Positions 7,934 through 15,473 of a stretch of 64,000 bases of DNA are shown piece by piece. Made by a program: the position numbers and the translations under genes. Each line of letters starts with the position of its first letter. Positions within the stretch are counted from its first letter, which is position 1. The stretch is taken from NCBI GenBank assembly GCA_958367245.1, contig CATXEA010000001.1:1-64000 (forward strand), given 5' to 3'. This DNA is from an uncultured Blautia sp. GTDB taxonomy: Bacteria > Bacillota > Clostridia > Lachnospirales > Lachnospiraceae. Below the pieces are notes generated by a model, which made no database searches, had not been told where the DNA came from, and worked only from the letters and a program-made list of their open reading frames with translations.

Positions 7934-9427
7934 ATGAAGAAATTATCCTATGATACGTTAAAAGAGTTAAATTATGATGGATATTTTATGGAGAAAGCGC
8001 CGGAGCGGGTTCTCCAGTTCGGCGAAGGAAATTTTCTACGTGCTTTTGCAGATTATTTTATTGATATTATGAATGAAAAAGCCGGATTTAATTCCAAAGT
8101 GGTGCTGATTCAGCCGCGCAGCGGAAGTGAAAAAATACGTGACTTTATCAATGAGCAGGAAGGGCTTTATACACTTTTTCTGAGAGGCTGTGTAAATGGC
8201 TGCAAGGTAAATGAGAAGCGTGTGATATCAAGTGTAAGCCGCTGCCTGAATTCTCACAGTGATTATGAGGCGTATATGGAGTGCGCAAAGAATCCGGAGC
8301 TTCGTTTTATTATATGTAATACAACAGAAGCGGGAATCCGTTATGACGAAGCCTGCCAGTTTACAGACAGACCGGCGGCAAGCTATCCGGGCAAATTAAC
8401 ACAGTTTTTATATGAAAGATATCAGTGGTTTGGAAAAGAGAAGGGAAAAGGATTTGTAATTCTTTCCTGCGAGCTTATTGACAATAATGGAAAAGAGCTG
8501 GAAAAATGTGTGCTTAAATATGCGGGGCAGTGGGAGCTTGGAGAAGAATTTGAACGCTGGGTAAAAGAGGAAAACAGTTTCTGCTCTACACTGGTTGACC
8601 GTATAGTTACAGGATATCCCGGAAATGAGGCAGAAGAAATCTGTGAAGAAGCAGGCTATGAGGACAAGGTGATTGATACAGGAGAAATCTTTGGTTTCTG
8701 GGCAATCGAAGGACCAAAGGAGCTTAAAGAAGAGCTGCCTTTTGAGGAAGCTGGGCTTCCGGTTCTGATTACAGATGATCATGCGCCGTACAAGCAGAGA
8801 AAAGTACGTATTTTAAACGGCGCGCATACGTCAATGGTTCTGGGAGCTTATCTTGCAGGGCAGGACATAGTCAGAGACTGTATGCAGGATGAGGTAATCT
8901 GCGGATTTATGAACCGGACAATTTATGAAGAAATCATTCCGACCTTATCTCTGCCGGAAAAAGAACTTATGGATTTTGCGAAATCAGTTACCGATAGATT
9001 TAATAATCCATTTATTGACCATGCATTGCTTGATATTTCTCTTAATTCTACTTCCAAGTGGAGAGCGCGGGTTCTTCCGTCTCTGAAAGGATATATAGAG
9101 AAATATCATAAGCTACCCGGATGTATTACTGCGTCTCTGGCATTTTATATTGCATTTTATAAGATAAGCTATAGAGATAACTCCGGTTTCTACGGGATGC
9201 GTGGAAGTGAGTCGTATAAAATAAAGGACGAGCCGTTTGTTCTGGAATTTTATAACGCGCACAGAAATGACGATGAAAAAATGCTTGTTCAGGCTGTTCT
9301 TTCCAATGAAACATTCTGGGGAGAGGATCTGACGAAAGTGGCAGGGCTTTGCGATGCTGTTACAGAGAATCTGAAAGAAATAGAAACAAAAGGCACATAT
9401 GAATTAATGAAGTCCTGTCTTAGCTGA
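7934..9427 (+). CDS. uxaB: Tagaturonate reductase (altronate oxidoreductase)
   Basis: A 497-residue polyol/mannitol-dehydrogenase-family protein of UxaB type, reducing D-tagaturonate to D-altronate with NADH. The N terminus carries the nucleotide-binding F-G-E-G-N-F-L-R-A-F motif; the C-terminal domain has the conserved K-V-R-I-L-N-G-A-H-T segment with its catalytic lysine. CAGGAGAG precedes the ATG. It is last in the operon and is followed by a strong terminator. No uronate isomerase (UxaC), KDG kinase or KDG-phosphate aldolase is present, so entry is not through galacturonate here and the end of the route is encoded elsewhere. Confidence 0.88.
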   Translation: MKKLSYDTLKELNYDGYFMEKAPERVLQFGEGNFLRAFADYFIDIMNEKAGFNSKVVLIQPRSGSEKIRDFINEQEGLYTLFLRGCVNGCKVNEKRVISSVSRCLNSHSDYEAYMECAKNPELRFIICNTTEAGIRYDEACQFTDRPAASYPGKLTQFLYERYQWFGKEKGKGFVILSCELIDNNGKELEKCVLKYAGQWELGEEFERWVKEENSFCSTLVDRIVTGYPGNEAEEICEEAGYEDKVIDTGEIFGFWAIEGPKELKEELPFEEAGLPVLITDDHAPYKQRKVRILNGAHTSMVLGAYLAGQDIVRDCMQDEVICGFMNRTIYEEIIPTLSLPEKELMDFAKSVTDRFNNPFIDHALLDISLNSTSKWRARVLPSLKGYIEKYHKLPGCITASLAFYIAFYKISYRDNSGFYGMRGSESYKIKDEPFVLEFYNAHRNDDEKMLVQAVLSNETFWGEDLTKVAGLCDAVTENLKEIETKGTYELMKSCLS

Positions 9428-9437
9428 CAGGAATGAA

Positions 9438-9492
9438 AAAAGCAGAGGATATTGGATTTTTTTGAAATCCATATCTTCTGCTTTAAATTTTT
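9438..9492. terminator. Bidirectional terminator between uxaB and arsR
   Basis: A long hairpin (AAAGCAGA, GATAT and GGATTT matched by AAATCC, ATATC and TCTGCTTT) with A and T runs on its flanks separates the convergent operon and arsR genes and can serve both. Confidence 0.8.
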
Positions 9493-9505
9493 CTTCAGAA
9501 TAGAA

Positions 9506-9871
9506 TTAGCTTGGGCAGGTAATTTCAATTACCTGTTCGATCATCTTATGAAGAAGCTGGCTCTGTTCGGTGTCTGCCGCATGGTAATATACCTCTTTTC
9601 CATCTCTTCGGCTTACGATCAAACCGCTGCTTCGAAGCAGGCGGAGGTGATGGGAAACAGCAGGGCTGGACATATCGAGCATTGCTGAAATATTGATTAC
9701 ACATTCCTCGCAATGACATAAGAGCCAGAACAATCTGATTCGTGTAGTATCTCCTAATTGTTTAAAAATGTCGGCGACTAACTGAAATTTCTCAATATTA
9801 TCTAATTCATTTTTGATATTGCTGTAAACGGTATGGGTGTTATGGCTGTGCGGTAATGTAATATCATTCAT
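9506..9871 (-). CDS. ArsR/SmtB-family metal-responsive repressor
   Basis: A 121-residue winged-helix repressor. The start at 9871 has a GAGGT box 8 bases upstream; the frame is open to 9979 but that extension covers the promoter. The DNA-recognition helix is in M-S-S-P-A-V-S-H-H-L-R-L-L-R-S-S-G-L. Possible metal ligands are the Cys-Glu-Glu-Cys of the helix-3 site, a histidine-rich N terminus (P-H-S-H-N-T-H), and late His and Cys residues, in the manner of Cd/Pb/Zn sensors. It faces the HMA-protein and P-type ATPase genes across a shared operator and probably represses both directions until metal accumulates. Confidence 0.87.
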   Translation of the reverse strand: MNDITLPHSHNTHTVYSNIKNELDNIEKFQLVADIFKQLGDTTRIRLFWLLCHCEECVINISAMLDMSSPAVSHHLRLLRSSGLIVSRRDGKEVYYHAADTEQSQLLHKMIEQVIEITCPS

Positions 9872-9929
9872 AAATTCTACCTCGTTTTTCGATTGGAAAT
9901 AAATTTTGCAGTAAGTCTGTGAAAGGATA

Positions 9930-9958
9930 TTGACTTTTGCCTGTGTCTGCATTATACT
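9930..9958 (+). promoter_or_regulatory. Promoter of the metal-export operon, overlapping arsR promoter
   Basis: TTGACT at 9930-9935, 17-base spacer, TATACT at 9953-9958 drives the plus-strand metal genes. On the minus strand TATAAT (9951-9956) and TTGTTT (9974-9979), also 17 bases apart, form the arsR promoter. The two -10 elements overlap. Confidence 0.75.
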
Positions 9959-9970
9959 ACATATATAAAG

Positions 9971-9988
9971 ATTAAACAAGTGTTTAAT
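9971..9988. promoter_or_regulatory. ArsR/SmtB-type operator
   Basis: A perfect inverted repeat ATTAAACA-AG-TGTTTAAT. It lies just after the start point of the metal operon and over the -35 box of arsR, so one bound repressor dimer could close both promoters. Similar AT-rich 8-2-8 repeats are operators of SmtB-type sensors. Confidence 0.7.
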
Positions 9989-10023
9989 TGTTGAATCAAA
10001 GAAAAATCAGGAGGACAAAGAGA

Positions 10024-10242
10024 ATGAAGAAAACTTATAAAATCGAGGTTGACTGTGCGAACTGCGCGAATTTAATGGAAGATGCTGCCCGCAAAACAAG
10101 TGGTGTAAAGAATGCGACAGTAAATTTTATGACACAGAAAATGATTGTTGAGTTTGAAGAGGGGCAGCAGCCGCAGGAAGTTATGGAGCGAGTTCTTGAT
10201 TCCTGTAAGAAGGTAGAGTCTGACTGCGAAATCTTTCTTTGA
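10024..10242 (+). CDS. Heavy-metal-associated (HMA) domain protein
   Basis: A 72-residue ferredoxin-fold HMA domain protein. The metal-binding C-A-N-C motif is at residues 11-14, followed by the usual pattern of V-K-N-A-T-V-N and M-I-V-E-F strands. The ATG at 10024 follows an AGGAGG box; the frame is open upstream but crosses the promoter. It lies 14 bases before a P-type ATPase that lacks its own N-terminal HMA domain, so it is probably the detached metal-binding domain or a metallochaperone for that pump. Confidence 0.88.
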   Translation: MKKTYKIEVDCANCANLMEDAARKTSGVKNATVNFMTQKMIVEFEEGQQPQEVMERVLDSCKKVESDCEIFL

Positions 10243-10256
10243 AAGGAGCATAGGAT

Positions 10257-12272
10257 ATGCAGGAGTTGATTGTAAACATACTGCTTATTGTTGTTGTTTT
10301 AACTGCTGCGGGGTTTCTTGCGACTGCCGGAAACCCCAAAAACGGTATGACAAAAAAGCAGAAAAAGATGCTGAAGCGTATCCTGATTGCATCGTCCATG
10401 CTTCTGGCGCTGCAGTTTCTTTCTGCTGAATTACTGGCGCAGGTTGATGAACTCTTATTTCCGTCAGCAGGGCGATGGTTGCGCTTTGCGCTGTATTTAG
10501 CGGATTATTTTATCATAGGCCATGATATATTAAGAAAAGCGATAAAGGGAATCAGAAACCGTCGGGTCTTTGACGAAAATTTCCTTATGGCAGTTGCGAC
10601 TGTAGGCGCAATGGTACTGGCAGTTTCTTCTGACGGCGATTACTTTGAAGCAATAGCAGTTATGTTGTTCTATCAGGTTGGCGAGTGGTTTCAGGGATAT
10701 GCTGTGGGCAAAAGCCGCCGTAATATCAGCGAACTTATGGATATCCGTCCGGACTATGCCAATATTGAGAATGACGGTAAACTGGAACAGGTTGACCCTG
10801 ACGAGGTTGAGATTGGCAGCGTGATTATTGTGCAGCCCGGCGAGAAAGTACCGATTGACGGTATTATAATTGAAGGAAATACAACCTTAAATACAAGCGC
10901 TCTGACAGGAGAGAGTCTTCCCCGTGATGCAAAAGCAGGAGATGAGATTATCAGCGGATGCATTAATATGACAGGAGTCCTTAAGATTAAAACGACAAAA
11001 GAGTTTGGTGAATCTACAGTGTCCAAAATTCTGGACCTGGTTGAAAATGCCAGCTCCCAGAAATCAAAATCTGAGAATTTTATTTCCAGATTTGCAAAAG
11101 TCTATACACCGTTTGTATGTTACAGCGCATTGGCGCTGGCTATCCTTCCTCCGCTTGTGAGAATGCTTTTTATGGGACTGTCTGCTGATTGGGGAACCTG
11201 GGTTTACAGAGCGTTGACATTTCTTATTATCAGTTGTCCATGCGCGCTTGTTATCAGTATTCCTCTCAGTTTCTTTGCAGGAATCGGAGGAGCGAGTCAG
11301 GCTGGCATTCTGGTAAAAGGTTCAAACTATCTTGAAACACTTTCCAAAGTAAGAACTGTTGTTTTTGACAAGACAGGTACTCTTACACAGGGGGTTTTTG
11401 AAGTCGATGATGTCCACCACAATGAAATGGAAAAAGCAAAACTTATCGAGTATGCTGCATTGGCAGAATGCGCTTCTTCCCATCCGATCAGCAAGAGCCT
11501 TCAGAGAGCCTACGGAAAAGAGCCTGACCGTTCCCGTGTAAGCGATATTCAGGAAATCAGCGGAAACGGCGTAATTGCAAAGGTCGATGATGTTGAGGTT
11601 GCAGCGGGAAATGACAAGCTGATGAGAATGCTTAATATTGACTATAAAGATTGTCACAGTACGGGAACCATCATTCATATGGCATTAGATGGCAAATATG
11701 CAGGACATATTGTCATTTCAGATATTGTGAAACCTCATGCAGGAGAAGCCATTTCGTCTCTGAGAAAGGCAGGAGTGGAGAAAACGGTTATGCTCACCGG
11801 AGATTCCGCGAAAGTGGCAGAGCAGGTGGCAGCAGATTTGGGAATTGATAAGGTTTACAGTGAACTTCTTCCTTCAGATAAGGTTGAAAAAGTGGAGGAG
11901 CTTCTGAAAGAAAACACAGGCAAGGCCAGACTGGCGTTTGTCGGAGATGGAATCAACGATGCGCCTGTACTTTCCAGAGCAGATATCGGGATTGCAATGG
12001 GAGCTATGGGCTCAGATGCGGCGATTGAGGCAGCAGACATTGTGTTAATGGACGATGATCCTGTAAAAATTGCAAAAGCAATTAAGATTTCAAAAAAATG
12101 CCTGGGAATAGTATATCAGAATATTGTGCTGGCGCTGGGAATTAAATTTGTCTGCCTGCTTCTTGGGGCATTTGGCGAAGTCAACATGTATATGGCAATT
12201 TTTGCCGACGTCGGTGTGATGATTCTTGCAGTGCTCAATGCGATTCGCTGTTTGTTTGTGAAGAAGTTATAA
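10257..12272 (+). CDS. P1B-type Zn2+/Cd2+-exporting ATPase
   Basis: A 671-residue heavy-metal P-type ATPase of the ZntA/CadA group. Visible motifs are S-C-P-C-A-L in the metal-channel helix near residue 328, phosphorylation site D-K-T-G-T-L-T near 372, S-S-H-P-I-S in the nucleotide domain, and G-D-G-I-N-D-A-P in the hinge. The C-P-C motif with a lysine in helix 7 (L-G-I-K-F) and an aspartate in helix 8 (F-A-D-V-G) indicates Zn/Cd/Pb rather than copper. It begins almost directly with membrane helices; the HMA domain is on the preceding gene. Expression is probably released when ArsR binds metal. Confidence 0.9.
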   Translation: MQELIVNILLIVVVLTAAGFLATAGNPKNGMTKKQKKMLKRILIASSMLLALQFLSAELLAQVDELLFPSAGRWLRFALYLADYFIIGHDILRKAIKGIRNRRVFDENFLMAVATVGAMVLAVSSDGDYFEAIAVMLFYQVGEWFQGYAVGKSRRNISELMDIRPDYANIENDGKLEQVDPDEVEIGSVIIVQPGEKVPIDGIIIEGNTTLNTSALTGESLPRDAKAGDEIISGCINMTGVLKIKTTKEFGESTVSKILDLVENASSQKSKSENFISRFAKVYTPFVCYSALALAILPPLVRMLFMGLSADWGTWVYRALTFLIISCPCALVISIPLSFFAGIGGASQAGILVKGSNYLETLSKVRTVVFDKTGTLTQGVFEVDDVHHNEMEKAKLIEYAALAECASSHPISKSLQRAYGKEPDRSRVSDIQEISGNGVIAKVDDVEVAAGNDKLMRMLNIDYKDCHSTGTIIHMALDGKYAGHIVISDIVKPHAGEAISSLRKAGVEKTVMLTGDSAKVAEQVAADLGIDKVYSELLPSDKVEKVEELLKENTGKARLAFVGDGINDAPVLSRADIGIAMGAMGSDAAIEAADIVLMDDDPVKIAKAIKISKKCLGIVYQNIVLALGIKFVCLLLGAFGEVNMYMAIFADVGVMILAVLNAIRCLFVKKL

Positions 12273-12322
12273 AGAGAGAATCATAGCATACCTGAAAAGA
12301 AAAATATTTTATAAAGATAACA

Positions 12323-12361
12323 AAAAGGAGAAACACTGAAAGAACAGTGCTTCTCCTTTTT
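12323..12361. terminator. Terminator after the metal ATPase
   Basis: Arms AAAAGGAGAA/CACTG and CAGTG/TTCTCCTTTT around a short loop, with A and T runs on either side. It can end both the ATPase transcript and the convergent ribbon-helix-helix gene. Confidence 0.85.
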
Positions 12362-12413
12362 GCATTTCAGGACATAAATCTAATCAATGCTGAATAGAAT
12401 ATAGGGAAGAAGT

Positions 12414-12635
12414 TTATTGCTGCGGAGTGACGCTTTCTTCTTCGCTTTCAATGAATTTTAAGTTATCTATTGCATATTGAAGCGCCATGCACATAAGTTG
12501 ATTTCGGGAATAGCCGCTTTTGGCAGCCAGGTCATCATATTTCGCCTGAAGCTCCAGATCAATACGAAGCGACATGACAGTGGACTTATCTTCTTTACGG
12601 ACAGAATCTTTGGAATGGATAATAAATTCTTTCAT
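12414..12635 (-). CDS. Ribbon-helix-helix DNA-binding protein
   Basis: A 73-residue protein. S-T-V-M-S-L-R-I-D-L-E-L supplies the DNA-binding beta strand, followed by two helices (Q-A-K-Y-D-D-L-A-A-K-S and Y-S-R-N-Q-L-M-C-M-A-L-Q-Y-A), the CopG/Arc layout. The start at 12635 follows a strong AGGAGGT box; the frame is open further upstream without one. It stands alone, divergent from the DUF6809 gene, with no toxin gene beside it, so an antitoxin role is not supported. Its target is unknown. Confidence 0.75.
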   Translation of the reverse strand: MKEFIIHSKDSVRKEDKSTVMSLRIDLELQAKYDDLAAKSGYSRNQLMCMALQYAIDNLKFIESEEESVTPQQ

Positions 12636-12748
12636 TTGGCAACCTCCTGTAGTATTCAGTATAATTACCGGGCGTTGACATTGGTATACCACAAAATTAT
12701 AATGTATTTATGTAATATAAAATTGTAATATAAGAAACAGGGGGGAAT

Positions 12749-13042
12749 ATGGACAAGGTCATTGATGAATTATATGAATTTCATATGGGGAAATGTCTGG
12801 ACAGGTTTATGGGACAATACAGAGAAGATAAGGAGGCTGTGTTTCAGGGCTATCAGCAGCTGAGATCGCAGCTATCTGCGGAACATGCAGAAGCTCTGGA
12901 TAAAATTATGGACAGCCAGCTTGGGCAGATGGAACTGGAATTGCAGGAAAGTTTTTCGGAAGGATTTAAACTTGGCGTGAAAATGATGAGCGAGGTCTAT
13001 GAAAAAGATGAAAAATCTTCCCTGATAGCTGGAAAATTATAG
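12749..13042 (+). CDS. DUF6809-family small helical protein
   Basis: A 97-residue, highly charged and probably all-helical protein matching by eye the small DUF6809-type proteins of Clostridia (D-E-L-Y-E-F-H-M-G at the N terminus, E-G-F-K-L-G-V-K-M-M-S-E near the end). The sequence is rich in Glu and Gln, with heptad-like spacing in the middle. No enzymatic motif is seen. A GGGGGGAAT box precedes the ATG. The function of the family is not known to me; relatives are often near mobile-element genes, but none is seen here. Confidence 0.65.
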   Translation: MDKVIDELYEFHMGKCLDRFMGQYREDKEAVFQGYQQLRSQLSAEHAEALDKIMDSQLGQMELELQESFSEGFKLGVKMMSEVYEKDEKSSLIAGKL

Positions 13043-13181
13043 GTTTTTTAGAAAGTTTATAAAGTTATTAGAATTCGGACAAAGTTCTCTCACATTTATA
13101 GGTTATGATATATACATCTTAAACGAGAGAAGACGTTTTAAGATAAACTTTCCTTTCCCTAAAAAGTGTAAAATGAACAGT

Positions 13182-13226
13182 AACCACCGCATACATGGCA
13201 AGAACGCCTTATATGCGGTGGTTTTG
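13182..13226 (+). terminator. Terminator after the DUF6809 gene
   Basis: A perfect 12-bp stem (AACCACCGCATA at 13182-13193, complement at 13212-13223) ending in TTGTG. The 13043-13364 gap also holds a smaller hairpin at 13117-13143 and, after this terminator, the aminopeptidase promoter. Confidence 0.8.
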
Positions 13227-13301
13227 TGTTGGGATTAATGGCAGAGAGTGAATTGTGATGCTCGATTGTCAATAATAACTAATTTTTACCGGATAAACCA
13301 G

Positions 13302-13330
13302 TTGACAAAAAGTCAGTTTGACGGTAGGAT
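13302..13330 (+). promoter_or_regulatory. Promoter of the M18 aminopeptidase gene
   Basis: A perfect -35 box TTGACA (13302-13307), a 17-base spacer and TAGGAT (13325-13330), 34 bases before the chosen start codon. Confidence 0.75.
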
Positions 13331-13364
13331 GCTAATAAGGACTATTGAAAGGGGAATTTGTAAA

Positions 13365-14756
13365 ATGGAACGCAAAAACGCATGGCTTACTTATTCAGAA
13401 GCTGAATTAAATGAAATGGAAGCGGTTGCGAAAGCATACCGTAATTTCCTTGATTTAGGAAAAACAGAGAGAGAATGTGTAACTCAGATCATCAAAGAGG
13501 CTGAAGCTGCAGGCTATGTTTCTTTAGAAGCGAAACTGGCGAAAGGGGAAGCTGTTAAAAAAGGAGATAAAGTATATATTGCTGAGATGAATAAAATTAT
13601 CGCACTTTTCCACATCGGTGAAGAGCCGCTGGAGAAGGGTATGAATATTCTTGGAGCACATATTGACTCTCCACGTATTGATATCAAACAGAATCCTCTG
13701 TATGAAGATACAGATTTTGCTTACCTTGATACACACTACTATGGCGGTATTAAGAAATATCAGTGGGTTGCAACTCCGCTTGCAATGCACGGTGTAATTG
13801 CCAAGAAAGACGGAAGCGTAGTAAACGTAAATATTGGCGAGAGCGATGAGGATCCAATCGTATACATCACAGATCTTCTTGTTCACCTTTCCGGCAAACA
13901 GATGCAGAAAACAGCAGCAGAGGTAATTGAAGGTGAGAACCTTGACATCCTGATCGGAAGCAGACCTCTGACTGATTTACCGGATGATAAGAAGAAAGAA
14001 GCAGTGAAAGAAAACATTCTTAAACTTCTGAAAGAGAAATATGACGTTGAAGAGGAAGATTTCCTTTCTGCAGAGATTGAAGTTGTTCCTGCAGGCAAAT
14101 CAAGAGAATGCGGACTTGACAGAAGCATGATCGCCGGATACGGACAGGACGACAGAGTATGTGCATATACATCTTTCCTGGCTATGCTTGAAGTGGAAGC
14201 TCCGAAGCGTACAAGCTGCTGTCTCCTTGTAGATAAAGAGGAAATCGGCAGCGTAGGCGCAACAGGTATGCAGTCTCTCTTCTTCGAAAATACAGTAGCA
14301 GAGCTTCTTGAGGCAATGGGACAGTACTCTGATCTGACACTCAGAAGAGCGCTGAAAGGTTCCAGTATGCTTTCTTCCGACGTAAGCGCTGCATATGACC
14401 CGACTTACGGAGATGCTTTTGAGAAAAAGAATTCCGCATATTTTGGCCGTGGTATTGTGCTTAACAAATTTACAGGCGCAAGAGGTAAATCCGGCTCCAA
14501 CGATGCAAACGCAGAATATGTTGCAAGAGTTCGCAATATCTTTGATAATCACAATGTTGCATTCCAGACAGCAGAGCTTGGCAAGGTAGACGTAGGCGGC
14601 GGCGGAACTATCGCATTTATGGCTGCTCTTTATGGCATGGAGGTTATCGACAGCGGTGTGGCAGTGCTTAGTATGCATGCTCCGTGGGAAGTAACCAGCA
14701 AGGCTGACGTATACGAGGCGAAAAAAGGATATAAGGCATTCCTTCTGGATGCATAA
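13365..14756 (+). CDS. M18-family metallo-aminopeptidase
   Basis: A 463-residue peptidase of the aspartyl-aminopeptidase (M18) family, a cytoplasmic di-zinc enzyme that removes N-terminal residues, typically acidic ones, from peptides. Metal and catalytic motifs are G-A-H-I-D-S-P-R, D-K-E-E-I-G-S-V-G-A-T-G and the C-terminal S-M-H-A-P-W-E. The start at 13365 is preceded by AAAGGGGAA; an upstream in-frame ATG at 13248 would place the promoter inside the coding region and is rejected. It is a single-gene unit with its own promoter and terminator. Codon use is strongly biased, as in well-expressed genes. Confidence 0.9.
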   Translation: MERKNAWLTYSEAELNEMEAVAKAYRNFLDLGKTERECVTQIIKEAEAAGYVSLEAKLAKGEAVKKGDKVYIAEMNKIIALFHIGEEPLEKGMNILGAHIDSPRIDIKQNPLYEDTDFAYLDTHYYGGIKKYQWVATPLAMHGVIAKKDGSVVNVNIGESDEDPIVYITDLLVHLSGKQMQKTAAEVIEGENLDILIGSRPLTDLPDDKKKEAVKENILKLLKEKYDVEEEDFLSAEIEVVPAGKSRECGLDRSMIAGYGQDDRVCAYTSFLAMLEVEAPKRTSCCLLVDKEEIGSVGATGMQSLFFENTVAELLEAMGQYSDLTLRRALKGSSMLSSDVSAAYDPTYGDAFEKKNSAYFGRGIVLNKFTGARGKSGSNDANAEYVARVRNIFDNHNVAFQTAELGKVDVGGGGTIAFMAALYGMEVIDSGVAVLSMHAPWEVTSKADVYEAKKGYKAFLLDA

Positions 14757-14779
14757 GTGTAATTCTCTGAATGAGAAAT

Positions 14780-14822
14780 CCCCGGCAAAGGCGTTAAAAA
14801 ACCTGTGCCGGGGAAGCTTTTT
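14780..14822 (+). terminator. Terminator of the M18 gene
   Basis: CCCCGGCA (14780-14787) pairs with TGCCGGGG (14806-14813) and is followed by AAGCTTTTT. Confidence 0.85.
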
Positions 14823-14897
14823 ACAGAGGCAAAAATTGCTTTAAAAATCAGATTTGTACAACACAATAAAAAAAATAAAAAAAATTCAAAAAAGGTG

Positions 14898-14926
14898 TTG
14901 ACAAAAGAAGTATTATCGTGTATTAT
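14898..14926 (+). promoter_or_regulatory. Promoter of tRNA-Arg(ACG)
   Basis: TTGACA (14898-14903), exactly 17 bases, then TATTAT (14921-14926), about 43 bases before the tRNA. It is near consensus, as expected for a stable RNA gene. Confidence 0.85.
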
Positions 14927-14969
14927 ACGTATTGTTGTGAGGGACACAAAGAACTTCACAAAATAAAAT

Positions 14970-15043
14970 GTGCGTTTAGCTCAGCTGGATAGAGCGTTTG
15001 GCTACGGACCAAAAGGTCGGGAGTTCGAATCTTCTAACGCACG
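14970..15043 (+). tRNA. tRNA-Arg (anticodon ACG)
   Basis: A full cloverleaf can be drawn: acceptor GTGCGTT with AACGCAC, D-arm GCTC/GAGC, anticodon stem TTTGG/CCAAA with loop CTACGGA (anticodon ACG, read as ICG for CGU, CGC and CGA), and T-arm around TTCGAAT. The discriminator base is G and CCA is not encoded. A strong promoter lies upstream and a terminator follows within 10 bases, so it is a single-tRNA transcript. Confidence 0.95.
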
Positions 15044-15049
15044 TACGTG

Positions 15050-15082
15050 CCGCTGGAAACTAAGGTTTCCGGCGGTTTTTTG
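15050..15082 (+). terminator. Terminator of tRNA-Arg(ACG)
   Basis: CCGCTGGAAAC (15050-15060) pairs with GTTTCCGGCGG (15065-15075) around a TAAG loop and is followed by six T. Confidence 0.9.
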
Positions 15083-15117
15083 TTTATCATTTTTAAATGA
15101 GAATGGAGGGAATCTGT

Positions 15118-15405
15118 ATGGGAGTTTCAGATATGCTGGAAGAGCTTTTGCAAAGAGCGCGTACAGAGGAAGGGCTTAGAGCACAGCTTCTGGAAACAAG
15201 GAAAGAAGAAAATCCGCTGACCGCTTTTTGCCGTAAGTGCAGGGAGCTGGGATACGAGATGTATGAAATGGATCTGATAAATGAGGGAGAGGAAATGTAT
15301 GCAGCTATGAAGCGCAGCACCAATGGAGGCGGTGAGAATTCTCCGATGCTGGACGGGGAGGACGATTATTACGAAATGTTTTTCGCATCTCTGGAAATGC
15401 AGTGA
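15118..15405 (+). CDS. Nif11-like small acidic protein
   Basis: A 95-residue protein. The N-terminal half (M-L-E-E-L-L-Q-R-A-R-T-E-E-G-L-R-A-Q-L through C-R-E-L-G-Y-E-M) has the helix pattern of Nif11-like domains. The tail has a conserved-looking S-T-N-G-G-G-E-N-S-P followed by G-E-D-D-Y-Y-E-M-F-F. In-frame ATGs exist at 15097, 15103 and 15118; the last is chosen because GGAGGG sits 7 bases before it. No maturation enzyme is nearby, so a peptide-leader role is not supported. It is followed by an M14 carboxypeptidase gene about 70 bases later. Confidence 0.6.
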   Translation: MGVSDMLEELLQRARTEEGLRAQLLETRKEENPLTAFCRKCRELGYEMYEMDLINEGEEMYAAMKRSTNGGGENSPMLDGEDDYYEMFFASLEMQ

Positions 15406-15473
15406 TTTTCTGCATATAAAAGCAAAAAAGAGATTAGGATGTTAAAGAAAGTAAAAACAAGGGTAAAGCAGGG

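Noticed and set aside
9872..9979. N-terminal extension of the ArsR frame
   Set aside because: The extension covers both overlapping promoters and part of the operator; the GAGGT box supports 9871.
12414..13042. Toxin-antitoxin pair formed by the RHH gene and the DUF6809 gene
   Set aside because: The genes are divergent, have separate terminators, and the DUF6809-like protein has no toxin motif.
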